Positions 1 through 8,694 of a stretch of 64,000 bases of DNA are shown piece after piece; within the stretch, counting starts at the first letter, position 1; each line of letters starts with the position of its first letter. Position numbers and translations under genes: made by a program. The DNA comes from Streptomyces kanamyceticus (GTDB lineage: Bacteria; Actinomycetota; Actinomycetes; Streptomycetales; Streptomycetaceae), in assembly GCF_008704495.1 (NCBI RefSeq), contig NZ_CP023699.1, forward strand, positions 3,782,001 through 3,846,000, given 5' to 3'. The notes beneath the pieces are model-generated. The model ran no database searches. It saw only the letters and a program-made list of their open reading frames with translations, and was not told the DNA's origin.

Positions 1-143
1 GCGGGCTGGCTCATCCCTATCGCGGCGGCCGCGTCCCTGAAGTGCAGGTGTTCCGCGACGGCGGTGAAGGCCCGCAGCTGGGCGAGGCTCGGCTGGCGCG
101 CGCCTCTCTTGGTGACGGCGGTGACGGCCTTGGGGGTGGCCAC
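1..143 (-). CDS. oxyR: OxyR, LysR-family peroxide sensor (N-terminal part)
   Basis: Only the first 47 codons are inside the window; the gene runs off the left edge. The visible residues (GTG start at 143, then ATPKAVTAVTKRGARQ and SLAQLRAFTAVAEHLHFRDA) are the first helices of a LysR-type helix-turn-helix. A GAGGAG ribosome site lies 5-6 nt before the GTG. The gene is divergent from ahpC-ahpD, the standard actinobacterial arrangement in which OxyR activates the alkyl hydroperoxide reductase genes. The ligand domain and redox cysteines are not visible, so the OxyR name rests on the N-terminus plus context. Confidence 0.85.
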   Translation of the reverse strand, partial: MATPKAVTAVTKRGARQPSLAQLRAFTAVAEHLHFRDAAAAIGMSQP

Positions 144-301
144 GGGCTCTCCTCTTTACGACGGCGACTGATAGCTGGAACCGATCAACACGACCCACTC
201 TAGCTATTTCCCTAATCAATGCACCCTGTGCCACCATCGACAGCAGTCCAACCCCCCAGGAAACTCCCCAAAAGGGATTTTCTTTGCTGCAAGGAGAGCG
301 C
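144..301. promoter_or_regulatory. oxyR-ahpC divergent promoter region
   Basis: This 158-bp space separates the divergent starts of oxyR and ahpC and must hold both promoters. It is AT-richer than its surroundings (for example CTAGCTATTTCCCTAATCAA near 201-220). OxyR is expected to bind here, by analogy with the known system. I could not define the exact box by eye. Confidence 0.55.
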
Positions 302-856
302 GTGCTCACTGTCGGTGACAAGTTCCCCGAGTTCGACCTGACTGCCTGTGTCTCGATGGAGAAGGGCTCGGAGTTCGAGCAGATCAACCACAAGACCTAC
401 GAGGGCAAGTGGAAGATCGTCTTCGCGTGGCCCAAGGACTTCACCTTCGTGTGCCCGACCGAGATCGCGGCCTTCGGCAAGCTGAACGACGAGTTCGCCG
501 ACCGTGACGCCCAGATCCTCGGCTTCTCCGGCGACTCCGAGTTCGTGCACCACGCCTGGCGCAAGGACCACCCGGACCTCACCGACCTGCCCTTCCCGAT
601 GCTGGCCGACTCGAAGCACGAGCTCATGCGTGACCTCGGCATCGAGGGCGAGGACGGCTTCGCGCAGCGCGCCGTCTTCATCGTCGACCAGAACAACGAG
701 ATCCAGTTCACGATGGTGACCGCGGGCTCCGTCGGCCGTAACCCGAAGGAGGTCCTCCGGGTCCTGGACGCGCTCCAGACGGACGAGCTCTGCCCGTGCA
801 ACTGGTCCAAGGGCGACGAGACCCTCGACCCGGTCGCGCTGCTCTCGGGCGAGTGA
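302..856 (+). CDS. ahpC: AhpC, alkyl hydroperoxide reductase peroxiredoxin subunit
   Basis: A 184-aa typical 2-Cys peroxiredoxin that reduces organic peroxides and hydrogen peroxide in the cytosol. The peroxidatic cysteine is C51 in FVCPTE; the resolving-cysteine motif CPCNW is near the C-terminus, as in actinobacterial AhpC. Length is normal for the family. The GTG at 302 is chosen because AAGGAG (291-296) sits at the right distance; an upstream TTG at 284 would put the ribosome site inside the gene. ahpD follows after 15 nt, so the two are almost certainly one operon, probably activated by the divergent OxyR. Confidence 0.96.
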   Translation: MLTVGDKFPEFDLTACVSMEKGSEFEQINHKTYEGKWKIVFAWPKDFTFVCPTEIAAFGKLNDEFADRDAQILGFSGDSEFVHHAWRKDHPDLTDLPFPMLADSKHELMRDLGIEGEDGFAQRAVFIVDQNNEIQFTMVTAGSVGRNPKEVLRVLDALQTDELCPCNWSKGDETLDPVALLSGE

Positions 857-871
857 ACGGAGCCTTCTGAC

Positions 872-1405
872 ATGGCACTCGACGAACTGAAGTCCGCCAT
901 ACCGGACTACGCCAAGGACCTCCGCCTGAACCTGGGCTCGGTCATCGGCAACAGCGACCTGCCGCAGCAGCAGCTGTGGGGCACCGTGCTGGCCTGCGCC
1001 ATCGCGTCCCGCTCCCCGAAGGTGCTGCGCGAGCTGGAGCCCGAGGCGAAGGCGAACCTCTCCCCCGAGGCGTACACGGCCGCCAAGTCGGCCGCCGCCA
1101 TCATGGCGATGAACAACGTCTTCTACCGCACGCGCCACCTGCTCTCCGACGCGGAGTACGGGACGATGCGCGCCGGTCTGCGGATGAACGTCATCGGCAA
1201 CCCGGGCGTCGAGAAGGTCGACTTCGAGCTGTGGTCCCTCGCGGTCTCCGCGATCAACGGCTGCGGCCAGTGCCTGGACTCGCACGAGCAGGTCCTGCGC
1301 AAGGCCGGCGTCGACCGCGAGACGATCCAGGAGGCCTTCAAGGTCGCCTCGGTCATCCAGGCGGTCGGCGTAACGCTTGATTCTGAGGCTCACTTGGCGG
1401 AGTAG
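872..1405 (+). CDS. ahpD: AhpD, alkylhydroperoxidase / AhpC reductant
   Basis: A 177-aa carboxymuconolactone-decarboxylase-fold protein. AhpD passes electrons (in mycobacteria from lipoamide systems) to AhpC and has weak peroxidase activity itself. The redox pair is in GCGQC followed by LDSHE, the canonical CxxC plus histidine arrangement of AhpD. It lies 15 nt after ahpC with GGAG upstream. The 3' end is followed by a strong hairpin at 1445. Confidence 0.95.
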   Translation: MALDELKSAIPDYAKDLRLNLGSVIGNSDLPQQQLWGTVLACAIASRSPKVLRELEPEAKANLSPEAYTAAKSAAAIMAMNNVFYRTRHLLSDAEYGTMRAGLRMNVIGNPGVEKVDFELWSLAVSAINGCGQCLDSHEQVLRKAGVDRETIQEAFKVASVIQAVGVTLDSEAHLAE

Positions 1406-1444
1406 TCCGCCCTGTCGATCACCGGCTCCGCCGGGTTCGTCCTC

Positions 1445-1486
1445 AAACGCCGGACGGGCTGGATACATCCAGCCCGTCCGGCGTTT
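1445..1486. terminator. Bidirectional terminator-type palindrome
   Basis: A perfect 19-bp inverted repeat (arms 1445-1463 and 1468-1486, loop TACA), beginning AAACGCCGG and ending CCGGCGTTT. It lies between the convergent ends of ahpD and the AI-2E-type permease, so it can stop transcription both ways. Near-identical 'AAACGCCGGACGGGCT' palindromes are frequent between Streptomyces genes. Confidence 0.8.
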
Positions 1487-1501
1487 CGCGTATGCCCAGA
1501 C

Positions 1502-2902
1502 CTACTTCGGCGACTCCACAGGAGCGACGTCCGTAGCCGTCGCCCCCCTCGGCTGCGGCGACTGCTTGAGCGCCGCCTCCCTGGAGTACGCCCGCAGATA
1601 TCCCACGACCGTGTTCGTCACGGCCACGAGCGGCACCGCGACCACCGCGCCGCCGATCCCGGCGACGAGACCGCCCGCCGCGACCGAGAGCACGACCGCC
1701 AGCGGATGCACCCGCACCGCGCGGCCCAGGATGAACGGCTGCAGGATGTGGCCCTCGATCTGCTGTACGGCGAGGACCACGGCCAACGCCATCACCGCGG
1801 TGAACACGCCCTGCGTGACCAGTGCGACGACCACCGCGAGCGCGCCCGAGATCACGGCGCCGACCAGCGGGATGAACGCGAACAGGAAGATGAAGACGGC
1901 GAGCGGCACCGCCATCGGCACCCCGAGGAAGTAGATGCCGAGGCCGATGAAGATCGCGTCGATCAGAGCCACTATCACCGTGCCGCGCACGTACGCGGTG
2001 AGCGTGCGCCAGGCCCGCGGGCCCGCGCCCTCGACACCGGGCCGCGCCTGGGCGGGCACCAGCTTCAGCGTCCACTGCCAGATCCGCTTGCCGTCGTACA
2101 GCAGGAACAGCGTCGAGAACATCGCGAGCAGGATGCCCGTCATCGCCTCGACGATGACCGTGACGCCCTCCAGGCCCGCGGAGGTCAGCTCCTCGGTGTT
2201 GGCGCCGACCGCGTCGCGCAGGCTCTTGGCGATGTCGTTGATCTGATCCTCGGTCACGTGGAAGGGGCTGTTCAGCAGCCACTTGCGCAGATCCTCGATG
2301 CCGCCCTGGACCTGCCGCGACAGTTCGTCGACGTTGTCCATGACCTGCCAGACCACGAACCAGCCGACCAGGCCCATGATCACGAAGCCGAGGATCGCGG
2401 TGACGGCCGTCGCGAGCCCGCGCGGCAGACCGAGCCGCTTGAGCCTGGCCACCGTCGGCTGCAGCATCGCGGTGATCAGCAGAGCGGCCACGAAGGCGAG
2501 CACCACCAACTGCACCGCGCTGATGACCTTCATCAGCACCCAGAGCGTGCCCGCGAGGACGAGCAGCCGCCAGCCGGCCTCGGCCGCGACCCGCATCCCC
2601 CACGGCACGGCCGCGACGGGGTCGGGTCTGGCCGCTATGGCCGGTGCGTAGGCGGGCGGCGGGGGCACGTGCTCGTGCTCGGCGCCCTGCTCCTCCGCGT
2701 CGTCCTCGACGCAGTCGCGACTGCGACCGTGCTCGTGGCCGCCGTCGCGCTCCCTGGCCTCCCTGGCCAGGTCGTCGCGGACCTCACGCTCCACGTCGTC
2801 GCCGTCGTCGACGTCCTTGTCGCGGCGCTGCTCGTTCAACCGCTCGCTCATCTCGCTCAGGCCTGCGCCGAGCCGCCCGAGCCACCCTGGCACTCGCGAC
2901 AT
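1502..2902 (-). CDS. AI-2E transporter family (PerM/YdiK-like) membrane protein
   Basis: A 466-aa polytopic membrane protein of the AI-2E transporter family, whose members are proposed exporters or permeases of unproven substrate. The first ~110 residues are cytoplasmic, highly charged and Asp/Glu/Arg-rich, followed by a proline patch; about seven or eight membrane segments follow (for example WRLLVLAGTLWVLMKVISAV and VPLAVFIFLFAFIPLVGAVI). The conserved C-terminal EGHILQPFILG stretch is present. ATG 2902 has GAGGA upstream; a 22-codon upstream extension is possible but looks non-coding. Family sure, substrate unknown. Confidence 0.85.
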   Translation of the reverse strand: MSRVPGWLGRLGAGLSEMSERLNEQRRDKDVDDGDDVEREVRDDLAREARERDGGHEHGRSRDCVEDDAEEQGAEHEHVPPPPAYAPAIAARPDPVAAVPWGMRVAAEAGWRLLVLAGTLWVLMKVISAVQLVVLAFVAALLITAMLQPTVARLKRLGLPRGLATAVTAILGFVIMGLVGWFVVWQVMDNVDELSRQVQGGIEDLRKWLLNSPFHVTEDQINDIAKSLRDAVGANTEELTSAGLEGVTVIVEAMTGILLAMFSTLFLLYDGKRIWQWTLKLVPAQARPGVEGAGPRAWRTLTAYVRGTVIVALIDAIFIGLGIYFLGVPMAVPLAVFIFLFAFIPLVGAVISGALAVVVALVTQGVFTAVMALAVVLAVQQIEGHILQPFILGRAVRVHPLAVVLSVAAGGLVAGIGGAVVAVPLVAVTNTVVGYLRAYSREAALKQSPQPRGATATDVAPVESPK

Positions 2903-3038
2903 GATCCGTCCTCTTCCCCCGTCTTTCCCCACCACTCCCCCCTGGAGCTGTCCGGACCGACCGTACACGTGCGAGACCCCTCACCGAAGGACGGTGAGGG
3001 GCCTCGAAAGGTTGAGCACGGCAGCGGCCTGTGAGGGC

Positions 3039-3770
3039 CTAGTACCAGTTGTTCGCCTGCCAGAAGGACCAGGCACCGCACGGGCTGCCGTAGCGGTCGT
3101 TCATGTAGTTCAGGCCCCACTTGATCTGCGTGGCGGGGTTCGTCTGCCAGTCGGCGCCGGCCGACGACATCTTGGAACCCGGCAGTGCCTGAACGAGGCC
3201 GTACGCGCCCGAAGAGGCGTTGGTGGCCTTGTAGTTCCACGTCGACTCGTGGTTGACGATGTTGCTGAAGCACTGGAACTGGTCCCCGGGGACCATCTGC
3301 CGTGCCATCGCCTGGACCTGCGAGACGGAGTAGGAGCTCTGGGGAGCGAAGCTGGAGGCGTCGCGTCCGGAGGAACGGCTGGCCTTGGTCTCGGCCTTCT
3401 CCTCGCGCTCCTTCTTGGCGGCGGCCTTCTCGGCTGCCTCGGCCTTCTCCGCCTTCGCCGCGGCCTTCTGCTTCTCGATCGCCGATGCGGCGGCCTGCTT
3501 GCGGGCCTCCTCCGCGGCGGTCTTCTTGGCAGCGGTGTCGGCGGCCATCGCCTGCGCGTCGGCCTGCTGCGTCAGAGAAGCGGTCTGGACCTGGGCCTGC
3601 TGGCCCGCGGGTATGTCTGCGAGGAGCGTCGCGTCGCTTGCCGCTGCCTCGAGGTCGTTCGTATTCGAGGGCTGGGTGTCGCCCGAAGCCACACCCACGA
3701 CAGCGCCGACGGTGGTGACCGCGGTGGCAGATGCCACGGCGAATCCCCGGACCGAAATCCGGCTCACACG
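3039..3770 (-). CDS. Secreted SLT/lysozyme-like transglycosylase
   Basis: A 243-aa exported peptidoglycan-acting protein. A signal peptide (VRGFAVASATAVTTVGAVVG) leads into an Ala/Lys/Glu-rich coiled linker (about residues 75-140), then a C-terminal goose-lysozyme/SLT-like fold with the catalytic glutamate in VNHESTW, the GAYGLVQALPGSKM core and a terminal WSFWQANNWY. It probably cuts cell-wall glycan during growth or spore resuscitation, like Rpf and SLT proteins. The GTG at 3770 is preferred: GGAAGG lies 5 nt upstream, while ATGs at 3794 and 3785 would put this site inside the gene. A 397-nt gap precedes it, so it may have a long leader. Confidence 0.85.
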   Translation of the reverse strand, partial: RVSRISVRGFAVASATAVTTVGAVVGVASGDTQPSNTNDLEAAASDATLLADIPAGQQAQVQTASLTQQADAQAMAADTAAKKTAAEEARKQAAASAIEKQKAAAKAEKAEAAEKAAAKKEREEKAETKASRSSGRDASSFAPQSSYSVSQVQAMARQMVPGDQFQCFSNIVNHESTWNYKATNASSGAYGLVQALPGSKMSSAGADWQTNPATQIKWGLNYMNDRYGSPCGAWSFWQANNWY

Positions 3771-4099
3771 GTTTCCTTCCAGCATCGCCCGCATAGGTGA
3801 CCTCGCGGACGCAATCGTGCCCCTGGCGCTGGCCTCCGCTTGCTACTCGGTCACGGGAGGCACGGGCCCGGTGGACAACTCCCGCTATGGGAGCGCCGCG
3901 TGGTGCTCGGGCGGCATGCGACGGCCACTATGAAGTTCTGTTGTGCTTGTACCGCTGGGGGTACACGTGTGTCGCATGCGGGGCCTGACAGGACCCAGAC
4001 TCTGCCCCAGCCGTACGCCGCAAGGCAATTCTCTGTTGCGTGGGAAAGCTCACACCCCGTTTGCCCCAGGAGTTTTCTGGAAACCGGGGCGCATCAAGA
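3771..4099 (-). promoter_or_regulatory. Long upstream region / possible 5' leader of the transglycosylase gene
   Basis: About 330 nt without a gene between the PhoH terminator hairpin and the transglycosylase start. It contains several GC-rich inverted repeats, for example CTCCCATAGCGGGAG (minus strand, about 3880-3894). Cell-wall hydrolase genes of streptomycetes often have a c-di-AMP riboswitch here. I looked for the ydaO core (GGGGTGAAT, CAGCTAACC) and did not find a convincing match, so I only call it an upstream region of regulatory interest. Confidence 0.35.
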
Positions 4100-4137
4100 C
4101 GCCGCCCGGCTAAGCTCCTTCGCTTTGCCGGGCGGCG
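4100..4137 (-). terminator. Terminator after the PhoH gene
   Basis: An 11-bp perfect stem CGCCGCCCGGC / GCCGGGCGGCG (4100-4110 and 4127-4137) located 31 nt after the PhoH-family stop codon. Confidence 0.7.
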
Positions 4138-4167
4138 CCTCGTGCGGCACAACTGCCTCTCAATGCC

Positions 4168-5490
4168 TCAGATCTGACCGTCCTCCAGCATTTCGGTCAC
4201 CAGGGCCGCGATCTGCGAACGCTCCGAGCGCGTGAGCGTGACGTGGGCGAAGAGCGGATGGCCCTTCAGCTTCTCGACGACGGCGACCACTCCGTCGTAC
4301 CGCCCCACGCGGAGGTTGTCGCGCTGGGCCACGTCATGGGTCAGGACGACCCGGGAGTTCGCCCCGATACGGGACAGAACGGTCAACAGGACGTTCCGCT
4401 CCAGGGATTGCGCCTCGTCCACGATCACGAACGCGTCGTGCAGCGAGCGCCCGCGGATGTGGGTGAGCGGAAGCACTTCGAGCATCCCGCGCGCCGTCAC
4501 CTCCTCGATGACCGCCTTCCCCGCCACCGAGCCGAGCGTGTCGAAGACGGCCTGCGCCCAAGGCCCCATCTTCTCGGCCTCGGTGCCGGGCAGATAGCCG
4601 AGCTCCTGCCCGCCCACCGCGTACAGCGGCCGGAAGACCATCACCTTCTGGTGCTGCCTGCGCTCCAGGACGGCTTCCAGGCCCGCGCAGAGCGCGAGCG
4701 CCGACTTGCCGGTGCCCGCGCGACCGCCCATCGACATGATGCCGATCTCCGGGTCCAGGAGGAGATCGAGCGCGATGCGCTGCTCGGCGCTGCGACCCTT
4801 GAGGCCGAAGGCCTCCCGGTCGCCGCGCACGAGGCGGACGTTGCCCTCGGCCGTGACGCGGCCCAGGGCCTTGCCGCGCTCCGACTGGATGGTGAGTCCC
4901 GTGTGCACCGGCAGGTCGGCGGCCTCGGGGACGTACAGGGTCTCTTCCTCGAAGAGGAGGTCGACCTGCTCACCGGAGAGGGGTAGTTCGGACATTCCGG
5001 TCCAGCCGGAGTCCGTGATGGCGAGCTCGGCGCGGTACTCCTCGGCGAGGAGACCGACCGACGACGCCTTGATTCTGAGCGGCAGGTCCTTCGACACGAC
5101 CGTGACGTCGTACCCCTCCGCCTGGAGGTTGCGGGCGACGGCGAGGATCCGTGAGTCATTGTCCCCCAACCGGTAGCCGGCCGGGAGCACGCCGGGATCG
5201 GAGTGGTTGAGCTCGACGCGCAGCGAGCCGCCGAGGTCCCCGATGGGGATCGGGGCGTCCAGGCGGCCGTGCCGGATGCGGAAGTCGTCCAGCAGGCGCA
5301 GCGCCTGCCGGGCGAAGTAGCCGAGCTCCGGATGGTGTCGCTTGGCCTCCAATTCCGTCACCACGACGATGGGCAGCACGACTTCGTGCTCATCGAAGCG
5401 GGTCAGGGCGTTGGGGTCGGCCAGCAGGACGCTGGTGTCGAGAACATAGGTGCGCCTGTCGGGCATGCGGCGCTTTGTGCTGGTCACCAC
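4168..5490 (-). CDS. PIN domain-PhoH ATPase (PhoH2/YlaK-like)
   Basis: A 440-aa cytosolic two-domain protein. Residues ~14-150 form a PIN nuclease domain ([12 protein letters not shown] with acidic D18; VVTELEAK; later [12 protein letters not shown]), and residues ~230-440 form a PhoH P-loop domain with Walker [10 protein letters not shown] (255-263) and Walker B FVIVDEAQ (354-361). PIN-PhoH2 proteins of mycobacteria are RNA helicase/RNases, so an RNA-degrading role is likely. The start is GTG at 5490 (or GTG 5487); neither has a strong ribosome site. The gene is followed by its own hairpin. Confidence 0.9.
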   Translation of the reverse strand: MVTSTKRRMPDRRTYVLDTSVLLADPNALTRFDEHEVVLPIVVVTELEAKRHHPELGYFARQALRLLDDFRIRHGRLDAPIPIGDLGGSLRVELNHSDPGVLPAGYRLGDNDSRILAVARNLQAEGYDVTVVSKDLPLRIKASSVGLLAEEYRAELAITDSGWTGMSELPLSGEQVDLLFEEETLYVPEAADLPVHTGLTIQSERGKALGRVTAEGNVRLVRGDREAFGLKGRSAEQRIALDLLLDPEIGIMSMGGRAGTGKSALALCAGLEAVLERRQHQKVMVFRPLYAVGGQELGYLPGTEAEKMGPWAQAVFDTLGSVAGKAVIEEVTARGMLEVLPLTHIRGRSLHDAFVIVDEAQSLERNVLLTVLSRIGANSRVVLTHDVAQRDNLRVGRYDGVVAVVEKLKGHPLFAHVTLTRSERSQIAALVTEMLEDGQI

Positions 5491-5823
5491 GGAAGGACGT
5501 ACCCCCTCGGATGAGGTCGGGGAGCGACGGAGGGTTTGCTGGGCCGGGTCGGGCGGGAGAAATCCCGGCCGGTCTCGGACCGCGATGCGCGGGCCGGAAT
5601 CCGGCCCTCCCGGTTCCCGACGGAGTACGTGCTCTCCGTGCGGTCGTCCTGGTGCAAAGGGCCTCCCGGGCGGACGGCCCCGTGCCGTCCGCTGAGATCC
5701 GACATCCGTGAATCGGATGTCGGCCTGGAAGGCTTATTCCCTCGAACAAGCGCAGCCATGCCAGGGCATATGACGACGCGTTGGTTAACTCTGGGTTACC
5801 CCGACCTCAGGGGCGCGCGGGAG
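5491..5823. other. Intergenic region with two hairpins
   Basis: No convincing gene. Two inverted repeats stand out: GCGGACGG / CCGTCCGC (5670-5677 and 5685-5692) and a 10-bp perfect stem CCGACATCCG / CGGATGTCGG (5699-5708 and 5714-5723, loop TGAAT). The second lies about 100 nt after the uppS stop and could be its terminator or an operator. The remainder should contain the PhoH promoter. Confidence 0.4.
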
Positions 5824-6597
5824 TCAGCCGCCGTAGCGACGGTGGCGCGCCGCGTAATCCCGCAGCGCGCGAAGGAAGTCGACCTTTCGGAAGGCCGGCC
5901 AGAAGACCTCGCAGAAGTAGTACTCGGAGTGAGCGGTCTGCCAGAGCATGAATCCGGACAGACGCTGTTCACCACTCGTACGGATCACCAGGTCCGGGTC
6001 CGGCTGGGCCCTGGTGTAGAGGTGCTTGCCGATCAGGTCGACATCGACCTTGTCGGCCACCTGTTCGAGCGACTCGCCCTTGTCGGCGGCGTCGAGGAGC
6101 ATCGAGCGGACGGCGTCGGCGATCTCCTGGCGGCCGCCGTAGCCGATCGCGACATTGACCACTATCCCGTCGACGTCGGCCGTGGCCTCCGCGGCCTCCT
6201 TGAGGACGTTGCGCATCTCCGACGGCAGGATGTCGGTGGCGCCGACGTGCTGGACGCGCCAGCGGCCGTCGCGGCCAAGCGAGCGGACCGTGTCCTCGAT
6301 GATGCCGAGCAGCGGGCCCAGTTCTTCCTTGGGACGGTCGAAGTTGTCCGTCGAGAGCAGCCACAGCGTGACGACCTCGACGTCCGTCTCGCTGCACCAG
6401 CCGAGGAACTCCCCGATGTTGTCCGCGCCCGCCTGGTGGCCCTGGGCGGTGGTGGATCCGGCGGCCTTGGCCCAGCGTCGGTTGCCATCCATGATGACCC
6501 CGATGTGCTTGGGCACCTGGTCGTGGTCCAGGTGGCCTTCCACCCTGCGTGCGTACAGCCTGACCAGCAGGCCGCGCAGCCTGTCCCGCAGGTTCAC
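5824..6597 (-). CDS. uppS: Isoprenyl transferase (cis-prenyl diphosphate synthase)
   Basis: A 257-aa cytosolic cis-prenyltransferase that extends farnesyl or geranyl diphosphate with isopentenyl units to make the polyprenyl carrier lipid for cell-wall synthesis. The signature HIGVIMDGNRRWA is at 31-43 with catalytic D37; the TLWLLSTDNF..RP and RTSGEQRLSGFMLWQ..SEYYF motifs follow. Streptomycetes often carry more than one such gene, so this copy may be an accessory short- or medium-chain synthase; the chain length cannot be read from the sequence. Confidence 0.93.
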   Translation of the reverse strand: MNLRDRLRGLLVRLYARRVEGHLDHDQVPKHIGVIMDGNRRWAKAAGSTTAQGHQAGADNIGEFLGWCSETDVEVVTLWLLSTDNFDRPKEELGPLLGIIEDTVRSLGRDGRWRVQHVGATDILPSEMRNVLKEAAEATADVDGIVVNVAIGYGGRQEIADAVRSMLLDAADKGESLEQVADKVDVDLIGKHLYTRAQPDPDLVIRTSGEQRLSGFMLWQTAHSEYYFCEVFWPAFRKVDFLRALRDYAARHRRYGG

Positions 6598-6706
6598 GGT
6601 CTTTCAGCCCCTCCGTGCAGACGGCAGTCCCGAAGGCGAAAGCCTACCGCCGTGAAACGGGGGCGAGCGCCACGCGGCGGCGGTGGACTGTCGTAGCTTC
6701 GTCACC

Positions 6707-7744
6707 ATGAACGACACCTCTTCCTACGCCGCATCGGCGAACCGTTACGACTCGATGGAGTACCGGCGCACCGGCCGCAGCGGTCTGAAGCTGCCCGCGG
6801 TCTCGCTCGGCCTCTGGCACAACTTCGGCGACGACAAGGCCCTCGGCACCCAGCGCTCCATCCTGCGCCGCGCCTTCGACCTGGGCGTCACCCACTTCGA
6901 CCTGGCGAACAACTACGGCCCGCCGGCCGGCTCCGCGGAGCTGAACTTCGGCAAGATCTTCGCGCAGGACTTCGCGTCCCACCGCGACGAGCTGGTCCTC
7001 TCCACCAAGGCCGGCTACCTGATGCACCCCGGCCCGTACGGCGAGTGGGGCAGCCGCAAGTACCTGCTCTCCTCGCTCGACGCCTCCCTGGCGCGGATGG
7101 GCGTGGACTACGTGGACATCTTCTACTCCCACCGCTTCGACCCGGACACCCCGCTGGAAGAGACGATGGGAGCGCTCGCCTCCGCCGTCCAGCAGGGCAA
7201 GGCCCTGTACGTCGGCGTCTCCTCCTACAACAGCCAGCAGACCGCGGAGGCGGCCCGCCTGCTGCGGGAGATGGGCGTGCCCGCGCTCATCCACCAGCCG
7301 TCGTACTCGATGATCAACCGCTGGACCGAGGACGACGGCCTGCTCGACACCCTGGAGGCGGCGGGCATGGGCTGCATCTCCTTCGTGCCGCTGGCCCAGG
7401 GCCTGCTCACGAACAAGTACCTGAAGGGCATCCCGGAGGGTTCGCGCGCGACGCAGAACAAGTCGCTCGACCCGGGCCTGCTGAGCGACGAGGTCCTGCG
7501 GCGCCTCAACGGCCTGAACGACATCGCGGCGGGCCGGGACCAGTCCCTCGCCCAGCTCGCCCTCAACTGGGTGCTCCGCGACGAGCGGATGACCTCGGCG
7601 CTGATCGGCGCCTCCAGCGTCAAGCAGCTGGAGGAGAACGTGGCGGCCCTCGCGGGTCCGAAGCTGACGGACGAGGAGCTGACCGCCATCGACACGTTCG
7701 CGGTGTCGACGCCCGGCACCAACATCTGGGCCGGGCGGGGCTAG
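6707..7744 (+). CDS. Aldo/keto reductase, L-glyceraldehyde 3-phosphate reductase-like
   Basis: A 345-aa cytosolic NADPH-dependent aldo/keto reductase, closely resembling E. coli Gpr/YghZ (SLGLWHNFGD, HFDLANNYGPPAGSAE, STKAGYLMHPGPYG, YVDIFYSHR). The AKR tetrad is visible: D in FDLANNY, Y in NNYG, K in STKAG and H in YSHR. Expected role is reduction of toxic aldehydes such as L-glyceraldehyde 3-phosphate or methylglyoxal. ATG 6707 is preferred over GTG 6683: there is no ribosome site for either, but a -10-like TAGCTT (6694-6699) ends 7 nt before the ATG, suggesting a leaderless mRNA. Confidence 0.9.
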   Translation: MNDTSSYAASANRYDSMEYRRTGRSGLKLPAVSLGLWHNFGDDKALGTQRSILRRAFDLGVTHFDLANNYGPPAGSAELNFGKIFAQDFASHRDELVLSTKAGYLMHPGPYGEWGSRKYLLSSLDASLARMGVDYVDIFYSHRFDPDTPLEETMGALASAVQQGKALYVGVSSYNSQQTAEAARLLREMGVPALIHQPSYSMINRWTEDDGLLDTLEAAGMGCISFVPLAQGLLTNKYLKGIPEGSRATQNKSLDPGLLSDEVLRRLNGLNDIAAGRDQSLAQLALNWVLRDERMTSALIGASSVKQLEENVAALAGPKLTDEELTAIDTFAVSTPGTNIWAGRG

Positions 7745-7767
7745 CGCCCGGAGCGGATCGTGCACGG

Positions 7768-7800
7768 GAGCCCCGGCCGGATGCGTTCCGGCCGGGGCTC
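7768..7800. terminator. Bidirectional terminator
   Basis: A 13-bp perfect stem GAGCCCCGGCCGG / CCGGCCGGGGCTC with a 7-nt loop, between the convergent aldo/keto reductase gene and the small membrane protein gene; followed by CTTGTC. Confidence 0.8.
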
Positions 7801-7814
7801 CTTGTCGTCCGTCG

Positions 7815-8297
7815 TCAGGCGCGCGGGCGCTTGAACCACGCGCCCGCCGCGCCCTGGGAGAGCAGGACGACGACGGCGATGGCGGCGAGCAGCGGCAGCA
7901 GGCCCGCCGGGTTGCCGCTCGCCGCGCCGCCGAGGGCGAAGGCGATCTGCACGCTCATCAGGACGATGCAGGTGACGCGGATGCCGTTGCCCACGGTCCC
8001 GTAGCGGAAGGCCATGCCCGCGGAGACCAGCAGGCAGACGTTGACCCCGAGGGCCGCGCCCGCCGTCTCCGGGTTGACGATGAAGATGGCGCTGATCGAG
8101 CCGAGGATCGTGAGTCCGCCGAGGACCCAGAGGACTATCTGTGCGGCGCGGACGACGCCGGGCATCTGCTGCGGGGGCACCGGGCCGTAGCCGTAGCCGT
8201 ACGCGCCACCGGGGTCCTGCGCGGGGCCGGTGTAAGAGGGGAGACCTGACTGCGGGTTGTGCGGCGGGCCGGGCGGTGGGGGGAACTGGTTCGACAT
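7815..8297 (-). CDS. Small proline-rich membrane protein
   Basis: About 160 aa. The N-terminus is a soluble Pro/Gly/Tyr-rich tail (SNQFPPPPGPPHNP, then GAYGYGYGPVPPQQ), followed by three or four hydrophobic segments (IVLWVLGGLTILGSISAIFI, ALGVNVCLLVSAGMAF, VTCIVLMSVQIAFALG, LLPLLAAIAVVVLL) and a basic end WFKRPRA. Such tails are common on uncharacterised actinobacterial membrane proteins. ATG 8297 is preferred, ATG 8309 possible; the long open frame further upstream is low-complexity and overlaps the putative 6C RNA. Function unknown. Confidence 0.7.
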   Translation of the reverse strand: MSNQFPPPPGPPHNPQSGLPSYTGPAQDPGGAYGYGYGPVPPQQMPGVVRAAQIVLWVLGGLTILGSISAIFIVNPETAGAALGVNVCLLVSAGMAFRYGTVGNGIRVTCIVLMSVQIAFALGGAASGNPAGLLPLLAAIAVVVLLSQGAAGAWFKRPRA

Positions 8298-8429
8298 GCC
8301 CCTGACCATAACCGGATGTCGATCTTCCGCCGTCGGACGGGCCATGGGACGGGCCGTTGGACGGGGGCCGTGGGCGAGCCGTCGGACGGGCCTTCGCGCG
8401 GGAGCCCGGGGGCCGCGGAGCGCGGGGAC

Positions 8430-8522
8430 AAAAAAATCGGGCCGGTCCGTGGGGGGGAGACGGACCGGCCCGAGGGGGGGTTTCCACCATAACCCTTCGT
8501 AAGTGATGCTGCGTGCATTGGC
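8430..8522 (-). ncRNA. Candidate 6C small RNA
   Basis: On the minus strand a 14-bp perfect stem (8437-8450 with 8460-8473) has the apical loop CTCCCCCCC and is followed by seven T (8436-8430), a proper intrinsic terminator. Just 5' of it lies a second run of seven C (8480-8474) after CACTTACGAAGGG and TTATGGTGGAAA. Two C6+ runs, one in a terminator loop, is the definition of the actinobacterial 6C RNA. No gene ends here, so this is not an ordinary terminator. A -10-like TAGTTG (8534-8529) would start an RNA of about 93 nt. 6C RNA sits near the septum-site/Tad region in other actinobacteria, which fits the Tad locus a few kb away. Confidence 0.68.
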
Positions 8523-8694
8523 GTGCCACAACTACTCTCCGAGACCGGCCGACGACTGCGAGACCCCGTTCTCACGGCGGAATTCGGCATTCTGCGGCGG
8601 ATTCAGGCCGGGCGCGGCGATACCCCCCAAGAGGGACCCCGGCGAGGTTCGCGCGCTTGACGCACCGGGACGCCCGGCCGCTACCGTCGCGGCC

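Noticed and set aside
212..1468. A 418-codon minus-strand frame opposite ahpC-ahpD
   Set aside because: It is antisense to two well-supported genes with strong catalytic motifs, and reads as Arg/Gly/Val-rich shadow protein; typical in GC-rich DNA.
1706..3034. 442-codon plus-strand frame opposite the AI-2E permease
   Set aside because: Very His/Arg/Asp-rich shadow translation without family features.
3771..4099. ydaO c-di-AMP riboswitch
   Set aside because: The conserved core strings were not found; kept only as an upstream region.
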